Shown here piece after piece: positions 1 to 7,598 of a stretch of 64,000 nucleotides of DNA (positions are counted from its first letter, which is position 1; each line of letters opens with the position of its first letter). The position numbers and the translations under genes are program-made. The notes below the pieces were generated by a model. It saw only the letters and a program-made list of their open reading frames with translations. It was not told the DNA's origin and did no database searches. This stretch comes from Nocardioides silvaticus. GTDB lineage: Bacteria; Actinomycetota; Actinomycetes; Propionibacteriales; Nocardioidaceae. The stretch covers positions 248,001 through 312,000 of the forward strand of contig NZ_QGDD01000005.1 of the NCBI RefSeq assembly GCF_003160695.1, read 5' to 3'.

Positions 1-527
1 GACGGGTCGAGCTCGGAGCGCTGCACGGCCGAGTCGAAGATGTTGACGAAGAGCTGGACGAGCAACCGGGCCCGCAGGGCGCCGAAGGCCTCGCCCTCGC
101 GCTCGAGGATCGACTCGACCGCGTCGCCGACGACCGTCTCGAACCGCTCGTGGACGATCGCGACCACGCGCGGGTCGCCGACGACGACCGCGCGGCGGAA
201 CCGCGCCAGCTCCAGGTCGGCGCCCTTCTCCGACAGCGAGAGCATCGCGACGTGCACGAGGTCGTCGAAGAGCCGGCCGGTCGGGCCGCCCGCGACGAAG
301 GCCGCCTTCTCCGCCTCGTCCACCTCGTGCAGCGGGCCGAGCACGACGTCGGCCTTGCTGTCGAAGTAGTTGAAGACGGTGCGCCGAGAGACCTCGGCGG
401 CGGTGGCGAGGTCGTCCATGGTCCAGCCGTCGAAGCCCTTGTCGCGGGTGAGCTCGAGCGCGCACCACTCGAGCCGCCGGGTGGTCTCCACCCGGCGCGC
501 CTCCCACTTCGTGACGGGCTCGGACAC
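1..527 (-). CDS. TetR-family transcriptional regulator (partial, C-terminus outside window)
   Basis: A TetR/AcrR-type repressor whose last codons lie beyond the left edge. Reading from GTG at 527, the protein starts MSEPVTKWEARRVETTRR and has a typical TetR helix-turn-helix at about residues 35-60 (TMDDLATAAEVSRRTVFNYF, then DSKADV). The rest is the all-helical ligand domain, with no recognisable ligand signature. It is divergent from the EamA exporter, and a perfect inverted repeat lies 12 bp upstream of its start, so auto-repression and control of the exporter are the natural inference. A TTG two codons upstream is an alternative start. The family call is secure; the effector is unknown. 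Confidence 0.85.
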   Translation of the reverse strand, partial: MSEPVTKWEARRVETTRRLEWCALELTRDKGFDGWTMDDLATAAEVSRRTVFNYFDSKADVVLGPLHEVDEAEKAAFVAGGPTGRLFDDLVHVAMLSLSEKGADLELARFRRAVVVGDPRVVAIVHERFETVVGDAVESILEREGEAFGALRARLLVQLFVNIFDSAVQRSELDP

Positions 528-538
528 GGGCAAGATTC

Positions 539-564
539 TTGCACTCCAAATTGACTGAGTGCAA
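539..564. promoter_or_regulatory. Palindromic operator between tetR and EamA exporter
   Basis: TTGCACTC (539-546), 10 bp, GAGTGCAA (557-564): perfect 8-bp arms in the divergent intergenic region. Size and position fit a TetR-family operator. It recalls the HrcA/CIRCE element, but CIRCE has TTAGCACTC-N9-GAGTGCTAA, so the match is only partial. Confidence 0.6.
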
Positions 565-635
565 ATCTGTGACGGTCGTCACGCCGGCGCGGCGGCTGGA
601 GCAAAAACTCTTAGTTGCTCGACCGCTCCTCCCCC

Positions 636-641
636 TACCCT
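636..641 (+). promoter_or_regulatory. -10 box TACCCT of a probably leaderless EamA transcript
   Basis: TACCCT ends 8 bp before the GTG at 650, which puts the expected transcription start on or next to the start codon. No Shine-Dalgarno sequence precedes that GTG, which supports leaderless translation. Confidence 0.45.
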
Positions 642-649
642 CGGCCCTC

Positions 650-1603
650 GTGACCACGTCCCGTCTCCTGCCGATCGGCATCGTGCAGGTCTCGCTGGCG
701 GGCGTGCTGTGGGGGACCGGCGGGATCACGCTCGAGGTGATCCGCGACTACGCGGAGCTGTCGTTCGTGACGGTCAGCGGCTACCGGATGCTGATCGCGG
801 CGCTGGTGCTCCTCGCCGCGGTGGTGGTGCTGCGGCGCGGCCGGGCGCTGGTGGCGCTGCTGAGGGACGCGCCGGGCACGGCGTGCGTGATGGGCGTCGG
901 CACCGGCGCCTACCAGGCGTTCTACTTCGGCTCGGTCGTCGAGGTGGGCGTCACCGTCGCGACCGTCGTCAGCCTCGGCCTGGCGCCGGTGCTGCTCACG
1001 GCGGCCGAGGCGCTGCGCGACCGGCGCCACCCCGGCGGCCGCCGGGTCCTCGTCGTCGCGGTGGCGCTCGCCGGCCTGGTGCTGGTCAGCGTCGCGGCCG
1101 GCGGCACGGGCACCGGACCGCGCCCGTGGCTGGGTGTGCTGCTCGCGGTCGGGTCCGGTGCGACGTACGCCGCGACCACCGCGCTCGGGAAGACCATCAC
1201 CCACCGCACCGACCCGCTCGCGCTGACGACGGTGGCCACCACCGCCGGCGCCCTGGCGCTCGTGCCGGCGGCGCTGGTCGCTGGCGGACCGCTGACCACC
1301 GACGACCCGGTGGCGATCGGCGCGATGGGCTACCTCGGCGTGATGACGATGGCGCTCGCCTACGGCCTGCTCTACGCCGGGCTCCGTACGACGACCAGCA
1401 CCGCCGCCGTCATCGCCAGCCTGCTCGAGCCCGTCACCGCCGCGATCGTCGCCGCCCTCTTCCTCGACGAGCGGGTGGGCGTGCTCGGCGCGGTGGGCAT
1501 CGTGCTGGTGCTCGCCGCCGTCGCGGGCGCCGGTCGCGAGCCGGTCGCGGAGTCGGGGCCGGCGGTGCCCGCCCGACCAGACGTCAGGACTGGGCCGGCG
1601 TGA
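650..1603 (+). CDS. EamA/DMT-family exporter
   Basis: A 317-residue inner-membrane protein of the drug/metabolite transporter superfamily, with two EamA repeats of about five helices each and roughly ten hydrophobic segments. The first helix carries the LAGVLWGTGG signature of the family, and the second repeat begins near PWLGVLLAVGSGATYA. Such proteins export amino acids, metabolites or drugs; the substrate here cannot be told. The frame is open further upstream to 539, but that stretch would run through the operator, and the conserved part begins at VTTSRLLPIG, so GTG 650 is chosen; the -10 box at 636-641 agrees. It is divergent from a TetR regulator, which suggests inducible efflux. The C-terminal tail is short, soluble and Pro/Ala-rich. 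Confidence 0.85.
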   Translation: MTTSRLLPIGIVQVSLAGVLWGTGGITLEVIRDYAELSFVTVSGYRMLIAALVLLAAVVVLRRGRALVALLRDAPGTACVMGVGTGAYQAFYFGSVVEVGVTVATVVSLGLAPVLLTAAEALRDRRHPGGRRVLVVAVALAGLVLVSVAAGGTGTGPRPWLGVLLAVGSGATYAATTALGKTITHRTDPLALTTVATTAGALALVPAALVAGGPLTTDDPVAIGAMGYLGVMTMALAYGLLYAGLRTTTSTAAVIASLLEPVTAAIVAALFLDERVGVLGAVGIVLVLAAVAGAGREPVAESGPAVPARPDVRTGPA

Positions 1604-2273
1604 CCAGGCCGTGGTCGTAGGCGAAGACGATCGCCGCCGACCGGTCGCGCAGGTGCAGCTTGGTGAAGATCCGGCCGATGTGGCTCTTGACCGTGAGCTC
1701 GGAGATCACCAGCTCAGCGGCGATCTCGCCGTTGCTCCGGCCGATCGCGATCGCACGCAGCACCTCGAGCTCGCGGGGCGTGAGGGCCTCGACGACGCGA
1801 CCGTCGGCCGGCACGGCAGGTGCGCTGTTGCGATAGCTGGTGAGCACCCGACCCGTGACGGCCGGGTCGAGCCAGGAGTCGCCGTCGGCGACCGCCCGCA
1901 CCCCGCGGATCAGGTCGTCCGCGGAGGAGTCCTTGAGCAGGAAGCCGGCGGCGCCCGCGCGCAGCGCGCCCGACAGCATCTCGTCGTCGTCGAAGGTCGT
2001 CAGCACCAGCACCGGCGGAGCCCCGGGATCCTCGGCCAACCGCTTGGTGGCAGTGATCCCGTCGACCTGCCGCATCCGCAGGTCCATCAGCACCACGTCG
2101 ACCCCGTCGGCGCCGAGCGCCGCCAGGGTGTCGGGCACCTCGCTGCCGTCGGCGCACTCCGCCACGATCTCGAAGCCGTCGCGCCGTCGCAGGATCCGTC
2201 GTAGCCCCGAGCGCACCAGCTCCTGGTCGTCGACCAGGAGCACCCGGATCGCCGTCGACGCCGGTTCGCTCAC
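1584..2273 (-). CDS. NarL/LuxR-type response regulator
   Basis: A 229-residue two-component response regulator. Its N-terminal receiver domain has the acidic pair in VLLVDDQELV, the phosphoacceptor Asp at about residue 64 (VVLMDLRM) and the conserved Lys in FLLKDSS. A C-terminal LuxR helix-turn-helix follows (LTPRELEVLRAIAIGRSNGE, about residues 165-215). The start GTG at 2273 overlaps the TGA of the upstream sensor kinase by 4 bp (GTGA), so the pair is translationally coupled. The target genes are not evident. Its 3' end overlaps the 3' end of the convergent EamA gene by 20 bp. Confidence 0.93.
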   Translation of the reverse strand: MSEPASTAIRVLLVDDQELVRSGLRRILRRRDGFEIVAECADGSEVPDTLAALGADGVDVVLMDLRMRQVDGITATKRLAEDPGAPPVLVLTTFDDDEMLSGALRAGAAGFLLKDSSADDLIRGVRAVADGDSWLDPAVTGRVLTSYRNSAPAVPADGRVVEALTPRELEVLRAIAIGRSNGEIAAELVISELTVKSHIGRIFTKLHLRDRSAAIVFAYDHGLVTPAQS

Positions 2274-3562
2274 GAGACGGCCCCGCTCGGGACCTCGGGC
2301 AGCCGACCGAGACCGGGGATGGAGTGGCCGCACGGGAGCTCGAGGCTGCGCTGCCCGAGACGTACGTCGACCCGCCACTCGTCGCCGTCCTCGCCGGCCT
2401 CGAGCGACGCCCCCAGCTGGGCGGCGCGGGCGTGCATGCCGGCCAGGCCGGAGCCGAGCCCGTCGGTGCGGGCGTCGGCGCGGGAGCCGCGCGCGCCGGC
2501 GAGCCGGTTGCGGATCGTCAGCCGGGCGCTGCCGCGGCCGACGCTGAGCGAGACCCGGGCGGTGCTGCCGGGCGCGTGCTTGGCGACGTTGGCGAGCGAC
2601 TCCTGGGCGATCCGGTAGAGCCCGAGACCGGTGGCGTCGGCGAGCTGGGAGAGGTCGCCGCGCTCGTCGTACTCCACCCGCAGGCCGGCCTGGTCGACCT
2701 CCCGCACCAGTGCGGCGATGTCGGCGGCGCCGGGCAGCGACTGGCGGGTGGCGGGGCCGTCGGCCATCGAGCTGACCGTACGACGGATGTCGGCCATGGC
2801 CCGGCGGCCGACCTGCTCGGCGTCCGCCAGGGCGGCGTCGGCCTCGCCCACCGCGTCGTCGGCGGAGGCGGCGCCGCTCTGCACGTCGCTCAACGCGTGC
2901 CGGGCGCCGGTGATGTGGAGCAGGGTCACGCTCAGGGAGTGGGCGACGAGGTCGTGGATCTCGCGCGCGATGCGTTCTCGTTCGGCGGTCGTCGCCTGCT
3001 GCCAGGTCGCCTCGCGCTGCTGCCGCTCGGCGACCAGCTCGCGCATCTGCCACAGCAGCATCGCGCCGACGATGAACCCGACCTCGAGGAAGATCGCGTA
3101 GACCGCGAGGCCGACGATCCCCGGACCGAGCGCCACGACCCCGAGGATCGCGTAGGCGACGCCGGACACGACCAGGCCCGGCCGCAGCCCGTCGCGGGCG
3201 GTGGCCTCGGCCACCGCGAACGCGAGCAGGCCCGGCGCGGCGTCGACCGGGCCGAGGGTGTCGTAGGTCGGCGCGACCGAGAGCAACCAGCCGGTGGCCG
3301 CGAACGCGCCGAGGCAGTCGACCCACCACGGCACCCAGATCCGGAAGCCGAGCTGGGCCACCGGCGCCGCGAGCACCAGCGGGAGGGTGAGGAGCAGCGG
3401 GTCGAGGGGCCACAGCGCGCCTCGCTGGTCGAGCGCCAGCAGCACGCACACGACCTGGCCGAGGAAGCCGATGATCGGGACCCACCAGGGGTAGAGGATG
3501 CCGCGGGCGAGACAGTTGGCCTCGATCCGGTCGCGCACAGCGCGCAGCACACCCCAGTTCAT
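2270..3562 (-). CDS. HisKA_3-type sensor histidine kinase
   Basis: A 430-residue membrane sensor kinase of the LiaS/DesK class, which pairs with NarL-type regulators. Residues 25-172 form about six hydrophobic helices with little periplasmic loop, as in intramembrane-sensing kinases. The dimerisation/phosphorylation motif EIHDLVAHSLS has the phospho-acceptor His at 203. The HATPase_c domain is at the C-terminus, with an N box (QESLANVAKHA) and a G box (GLGSGLAGMHARA). The ATG at 3562 follows a TACGCT box by 8 bp, so the mRNA may be leaderless. It is co-transcribed with the response regulator through a 4-bp overlap. The stimulus is unknown; cell-envelope stress is common for this architecture but is only a guess. 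Confidence 0.93.
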   Translation of the reverse strand: MNWGVLRAVRDRIEANCLARGILYPWWVPIIGFLGQVVCVLLALDQRGALWPLDPLLLTLPLVLAAPVAQLGFRIWVPWWVDCLGAFAATGWLLSVAPTYDTLGPVDAAPGLLAFAVAEATARDGLRPGLVVSGVAYAILGVVALGPGIVGLAVYAIFLEVGFIVGAMLLWQMRELVAERQQREATWQQATTAERERIAREIHDLVAHSLSVTLLHITGARHALSDVQSGAASADDAVGEADAALADAEQVGRRAMADIRRTVSSMADGPATRQSLPGAADIAALVREVDQAGLRVEYDERGDLSQLADATGLGLYRIAQESLANVAKHAPGSTARVSLSVGRGSARLTIRNRLAGARGSRADARTDGLGSGLAGMHARAAQLGASLEAGEDGDEWRVDVRLGQRSLELPCGHSIPGLGRLPEVPSGAVS

Positions 3563-3570
3563 GACTGACC

Positions 3571-3576
3571 AGCGTA
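3571..3576 (-). promoter_or_regulatory. -10 box TACGCT of the kinase-regulator operon
   Basis: On the minus strand TACGCT is followed by 8 bases and then the ATG at 3562, with no ribosome binding site between. This is the leaderless arrangement seen at several other genes in the window. Confidence 0.45.
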
Positions 3577-3695
3577 GGCACCGGTGTGGCCCGCGTCATC
3601 AGACCGCCGGCGCACGCCCGACTCCTACCAGGGTCGCAACCGCCGGGAGTGGCTTTGCCTGCCGTCGACCGATGTGGCAGGAGTGGCGGGTTCCC

Positions 3696-3701
3696 TAGCG
3701 T
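3696..3701 (+). promoter_or_regulatory. Possible -10 box TAGCGT for the 3776 gene
   Basis: TAGCGT with GTGGCA 16 bp upstream (3674-3679) could be a -10/-35 pair giving a 5' leader of about 68 bases. Weak; based on hexamer match only. Confidence 0.25.
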
Positions 3702-3775
3702 TGTCGGCACCGGAGACCACCGGACCACACCCACCGCAGCACCGCAGCAACCCCCCACCAAGGACGGTGAGCACC

Positions 3776-4084
3776 ATGACCTGGAGCGAGACCAAGCGCC
3801 GCTGGACGATCATGCGGGAGATCGAGGACCTCTTCCTCGCCGACCCGGGGGCGGACCTGCCCTGGACCGAGGAGTACGCCGAGCTGTTCGGCGACCTCGA
3901 GCACCTCGTCACCGCCCTCCGCTACCGGTGGCAGCTCACCCGGGACGCGCAGCTCGACAGCTACGCTCCCGAGCCGGCCTGGGACGAGCAGCACGCCCGC
4001 GTGGAGCAGCGCACCCGCGCGCTGCTGCAGATCCTGGACAGGGCGGCCGCGCGGGCCCAGGGTGGGGACCGTGCAGCTGCCTGA
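3776..4084 (+). CDS. Hypothetical 102-residue protein
   Basis: A small soluble, acidic, helix-rich protein starting MTWSETKRRWTIMREIEDLF, with several Trp residues and no Cys. No family is recognised. The ATG at 3776 is preceded by AAGGACGG at a suitable distance. Its 3' end overlaps or abuts the start of the downstream P450 gene, so the two are probably co-transcribed; whether it assists the P450 is unknown. Codon use and GC content match the neighbours, which supports a real gene. Confidence 0.6.
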   Translation: MTWSETKRRWTIMREIEDLFLADPGADLPWTEEYAELFGDLEHLVTALRYRWQLTRDAQLDSYAPEPAWDEQHARVEQRTRALLQILDRAAARAQGGDRAAA

Positions 4085-5405
4085 CCGAGTGAGCAAGCTG
4101 ACCAGCACCCCGCGCGAGCTCGCGGCCTGGTCGCTGGCGCACGGGCTGCAGCGCCGGTTCCTCCGCCGGGCCGCGGCGAAGGGCGACCTGATGGCCGGGC
4201 TCGCGACCGACCCGGCCTACTACGACGACCCCTACCCGTCGTACGAACGGCTCCGGGAGCGGGGCCGGGTGGTGCGCAACGGCTTCGTGGCCGGCACTGT
4301 CGACCACGCGGTCGCCAACGCCGTGCTGCGCAGCGACCAGTTCAGCAGCAGCGCCCTCGGCGAGCTGCCCGGCCCGCTGCAGCGGCTGCACGCGAGGGTG
4401 CGCGACGAGGACACGTTGAGCCCGGTCGACCCGCCGTCGATGCTCGTCGTCGACCCGCCGGTGCACACCCGCTACCGGCGGCTGGTGGCGCGGGCGTTCA
4501 CCGCCCGCAAGGTGGGCCGGATGGCCGACCGCGTCGAGTCGGTCGCCGCGCGCCTGCTCGACGACCTGGACGGCGAGCCGACGTTCGACCTCGTCGGCCG
4601 CTACGCCTCGCAGCTTCCGGTCGCCGTGATCGCCGACCTCCTCGGAGTGCCCGACGACGAGCGCGCGCAGGTGCTCGGCTGGGGCAACCACGCTGCGGTC
4701 ACCCTCGACCCGGGCCTCACCTGGGCCCAGTACCGCTCGTCTTCCGCCGCCCTCCGCGAGATGCACGCCTGGTTCGACGGCCACCTCGACCGGCTGCGGC
4801 GCGACCCGGGCAACGACCTGCTGAGCCAGGTGCTCGCCGACCCCGAGGCCGCCGACCTGACCCGGATGGAGCTGCACGGCATCGGGCTGCTCGTGCTCGG
4901 CGCAGGGTTCGAGACGACGGTCAACCTGATCGGCAACGCGGTCGCGCTCCTCGACGCGCACCCGGATCAGCTGGCCTGGCTGGAGGACAACCCCGACGGC
5001 TGGGCGAACGCCGTGGAGGAGGTGCTCCGCGTCGATTCCCCCGTCCAGCTGACGGTCCGGTTCGCGACCCAGGACACCGAGGTCGCGGACGAGGCGGTCC
5101 GCGCCGGCGAGGGCGTGCTGGTCTACCTCGGCGGGGCCAACCGCGACCCGGGCGTCTTCTCCGACCCGGGCACCTTCGACGTACGACGCGATAACGCCGG
5201 CGAGCACGTCGCCTTCTCCGCCGGCATCCACTTCTGCCTCGGCGCCAGCCTCGCCCGGCTGGAGGCGGCGGTCGCGCTCCGCGCGCTCTACGAGCGGCAC
5301 CCCGACCTGCGCGTCGTGGGCCGCCCGGAACGCCGGACGACGCGCGTGCTCCGGGGCTTCGAGTACCTCCCCGTCTCGACGCTCGCGCGGGTGCCCGCGG
5401 CCTGA
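4071..5405 (+). CDS. Cytochrome P450
   Basis: A soluble bacterial class I P450 of about 444 residues, catalysing NAD(P)H/ferredoxin-dependent mono-oxygenation of an unknown substrate. Visible signatures are the I-helix oxygen-binding motif GAGFETT, the K-helix ExxR (EEVLR) and the heme-thiolate loop FSAGIHFCLG with the proximal Cys near residue 389. Length is normal. The start is uncertain: GTG 4062, 4071 and 4089 are in frame. 4071 is preferred because GGTGGGG lies just upstream and it overlaps the end of the preceding small gene, which suggests coupling. No ferredoxin or reductase gene is adjacent; the three-cysteine ferredoxin at 9104 is of the type that serves P450s. Confidence 0.9.
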   Translation: MQLPDRVSKLTSTPRELAAWSLAHGLQRRFLRRAAAKGDLMAGLATDPAYYDDPYPSYERLRERGRVVRNGFVAGTVDHAVANAVLRSDQFSSSALGELPGPLQRLHARVRDEDTLSPVDPPSMLVVDPPVHTRYRRLVARAFTARKVGRMADRVESVAARLLDDLDGEPTFDLVGRYASQLPVAVIADLLGVPDDERAQVLGWGNHAAVTLDPGLTWAQYRSSSAALREMHAWFDGHLDRLRRDPGNDLLSQVLADPEAADLTRMELHGIGLLVLGAGFETTVNLIGNAVALLDAHPDQLAWLEDNPDGWANAVEEVLRVDSPVQLTVRFATQDTEVADEAVRAGEGVLVYLGGANRDPGVFSDPGTFDVRRDNAGEHVAFSAGIHFCLGASLARLEAAVALRALYERHPDLRVVGRPERRTTRVLRGFEYLPVSTLARVPAA

Positions 5406-5415
5406 TCCCAGGCCC

Positions 5416-5421
5416 TACCCT
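5416..5421 (+). promoter_or_regulatory. -10 box TACCCT of a leaderless transcript
   Basis: TACCCT is followed by 6 bases and then the GTG at 5428, with no Shine-Dalgarno sequence. Same geometry as the other leaderless starts in the window. Confidence 0.45.
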
Positions 5422-5427
5422 CGTGTG

Positions 5428-5832
5428 GTGACCGGCAACGACCCGACGCCGCGGGAGGACGGGCCCGTCGAGCCGACGCTCGTCACCGCGGGGGTGCTGC
5501 TGGCCTTCGGACTGCCGGCGACGGCGGCTGCCGCGGCGTTCGCGTTCGGCAGCCTCGAGGACATCGGGCGGGGCTTCCTCGTCGCCCTCGGGGTCTGGGC
5601 GGCGGGCATCGGCGTCGCCTTTCTCCAGCCGCTGCGCACCGCCCCGTCGGACGAGGTGATGCCACCGGCGCTGCGCTGGGGCCTGGTCGCGCTCGCCGTC
5701 GCCGCCGTCTCGGCTGTCGTGGCCTCCAGCGCCCCGGTGCTGCCGTGGTCGCTGGTGCTCGTCGTCGGCCCCGCGTTCGCCTGGATCACCGGCTCGCTCT
5801 GGGTGATCGGCCGCCAGGGTCGGACCGGGTAG
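5428..5832 (+). CDS. Hypothetical four-helix membrane protein
   Basis: A 134-residue protein with about four hydrophobic segments (around residues 16-38, 44-62, 78-98 and 103-122 in approximate terms) and short charged loops. No family is recognised. Two consecutive GTG codons (5425, 5428) could start it; 5428 is favoured by the TACCCT box 6 bp upstream. It sits alone between the P450 and the VWA lipoprotein on the same strand. Function cannot be inferred beyond a small integral membrane protein. Confidence 0.6.
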   Translation: MTGNDPTPREDGPVEPTLVTAGVLLAFGLPATAAAAAFAFGSLEDIGRGFLVALGVWAAGIGVAFLQPLRTAPSDEVMPPALRWGLVALAVAAVSAVVASSAPVLPWSLVLVVGPAFAWITGSLWVIGRQGRTG

Positions 5833-5869
5833 TCCGGAACCGGCATCCCGGCTCGCACGTCGGAGGCCC

Positions 5870-7498
5870 ATGACCTCCCGACTCGCAGCCACCGCCGTCG
5901 CCGCCCTCCTCTCGGCCACCCTCCTCACCGCGTGCAACGCCGACGACCCGGACCCGGATCCCCAGAGCCGACGCGGGATCGACGCCCGCGCCTACTACGA
6001 GGATTACGCGTCCGACACCGTCGACGACGGCGGCAGCGTGGTCTACGAGATGGAGGCCGCCGCGCCGACCGCCGCCCCGGAGGTGGACGTGCAGGGGGTC
6101 GTCGAGCCCCCGCGGCCGCCGAAGCCGGACGAGGACAACGTCTTCCGCGACCACGGCACCAGCGGCTTCGTCGAGACCGCGGCCGACGCGCGGTCGACGT
6201 TCGCGCTCGACGTCGACACCGGGTCGTACGGCGTCGCCCGCAACCTGCTGCGCGAGGGGTTCCGGGTGCCGAAGGCCGCGGTCCGGGTCGAGGAGTGGGT
6301 CAACGCGTTCGACTACGACGACCCGGCGCCGACCGACACCGACCTCGGTCTCACGACCGAGACCGGCCCCGCGCCGAGCCTCGACGACGGCACCCAGCTG
6401 GTGCGGGTGGGGGTGAGCGCCCGCGAGGTCGCCGCCGCCGAACGCCCGCGCGTCAACGTCACCCTGGTCGTCGACAGGTCCGGCAGCATGGACATTCGCG
6501 AGCGGCTCGGCCTGGTGCAGTCCTCGCTCGCCCTGCTCGCCGACCGGCTCGACGACGACGACACGGTCTCGGTCGTGTCGTTCGAGGACGAGGCGCGGCC
6601 CATCCTCGAGCCCACCCCGATCCGCGACACGGACGCGATCGTCGAGGCCATCGAGGCGCTCAAGCCCGGCGGCAGCACCAACCTCGAGGCAGGACTGCGG
6701 CTCGGCTACGAGCAGGCGCGCGAGGCATTCGACCCGGAGGCCGTGAACCTGGTCGTGCTCGCCTCCGACGGGGTCGCCAACGTCGGCAGCACCGGGCCCG
6801 GCTCGATCGTCGAGAAGATCCAGGAGGAGGGCGCCGACGGCATCCACCTTGTCACGGTCGGCTACGGCCTCGGCAACTACAACGACCACCTGATGGAGCA
6901 GCTGGCCGACCTCGGCGACGGTTTCTACGCCTACGTCGACGACTACGAGGAGGCCGAGCAGCTCTTCGGCGAGGACCTCGTCACCACGCTCACCCCGGTC
7001 GCTGCCGAGGCCCGCACCCAGGTGACGTTCGACCCGGAGCTGGTGACGTCGTACCGGCTGGTCGGCTACGACAACCGCCAGCTCGCCGACGACGACTTCA
7101 CCGACCCCGGCACCGACGCCGGCGAGCTCGGCGCCGGCCACCACGCGACCGCGCTCTACGAGGTGCGGCTCGCCGAGGGTGTCGAGCCCGGTGCGGTCAT
7201 CGGGTCCGCCGCGGTCCGGTGGACCCCGGTGGGGGTCGGCCGGGCCGGGAGCGACCGGCAGGAGGAGGTCACGATCGACCTGGTCGCCGCCGACGAGGCC
7301 GCGCCGCCGTCGTACCGGCTCGACCTGGCGGCGACCGTCGCCGACCTGGCCCAGCTGCTCAAGCACGCCGCGCCGTACGACGACCGCCTGGTCACCCTCG
7401 CGGACGTGCTCGCCCGGGCCCGGGCGCTCGCCGACGCCGACGTCGCCGGCGCCGAGCAGCTCGTCACCACGGTCGAGGAGGCGATCGCCGCCCGCTGA
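5870..7498 (+). CDS. YfbK-like von Willebrand factor A lipoprotein
   Basis: A 542-residue exported lipoprotein. The N-terminus has a signal peptide with lipobox LLTAC (Cys22), followed by a low-complexity acidic linker. A YfbK-family N-terminal domain includes STFALDVDTGSYGVARNLL and VRVEEWVNAFDY. The VWA domain begins near residue 195 and has an intact MIDAS motif DRSGS (Asp202, Ser204, Ser206). A C-terminal DUF3520-type region ends the protein. The family binds divalent metal and probably mediates protein-protein contacts at the envelope; no enzymatic role is known. ATG 5870 is preceded by GGAGG. Monocistronic by appearance. The family call is strong; the partner is unknown. Confidence 0.9.
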   Translation: MTSRLAATAVAALLSATLLTACNADDPDPDPQSRRGIDARAYYEDYASDTVDDGGSVVYEMEAAAPTAAPEVDVQGVVEPPRPPKPDEDNVFRDHGTSGFVETAADARSTFALDVDTGSYGVARNLLREGFRVPKAAVRVEEWVNAFDYDDPAPTDTDLGLTTETGPAPSLDDGTQLVRVGVSAREVAAAERPRVNVTLVVDRSGSMDIRERLGLVQSSLALLADRLDDDDTVSVVSFEDEARPILEPTPIRDTDAIVEAIEALKPGGSTNLEAGLRLGYEQAREAFDPEAVNLVVLASDGVANVGSTGPGSIVEKIQEEGADGIHLVTVGYGLGNYNDHLMEQLADLGDGFYAYVDDYEEAEQLFGEDLVTTLTPVAAEARTQVTFDPELVTSYRLVGYDNRQLADDDFTDPGTDAGELGAGHHATALYEVRLAEGVEPGAVIGSAAVRWTPVGVGRAGSDRQEEVTIDLVAADEAAPPSYRLDLAATVADLAQLLKHAAPYDDRLVTLADVLARARALADADVAGAEQLVTTVEEAIAAR

Positions 7499-7535
7499 CG
7501 TCCCCGCGGGGAGCCGCTTTACAAAAAGAGGGGGG

Positions 7536-7564
7536 TTGTCAAACGCGTTGACAAACCTTAGCCT
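7536..7564 (+). promoter_or_regulatory. Promoter of the alkB operon with an overlapping palindromic operator
   Basis: TTGTCA (7536-7541), 17 bp, TAGCCT (7559-7564) form a well-spaced -35/-10 pair. The inverted repeat TTGTCAA-ACGCG-TTGACAA (7536-7554) covers the -35 and most of the spacer, so a bound repressor would exclude RNA polymerase. The TetR regulator at the end of this operon is the obvious candidate ligand. Confidence 0.6.
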
Positions 7565-7598
7565 CGTGTAAACCGCACCCGGAGTTGGGAGAGCCACG

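Noticed and set aside
539-564. Possible CIRCE/HrcA heat-shock operator.
   Set aside because: The arms resemble CIRCE (GCACTC/GAGTGC), but the flanking bases and the 10-bp spacer do not match, and the neighbouring genes are not chaperones.
1584-3761. A single 725-codon frame joining the response regulator with sequence upstream of it.
   Set aside because: The upstream part is the wrong frame of the sensor kinase; the kinase frame at 2270-3562 has all family motifs and overlaps the regulator start by GTGA.
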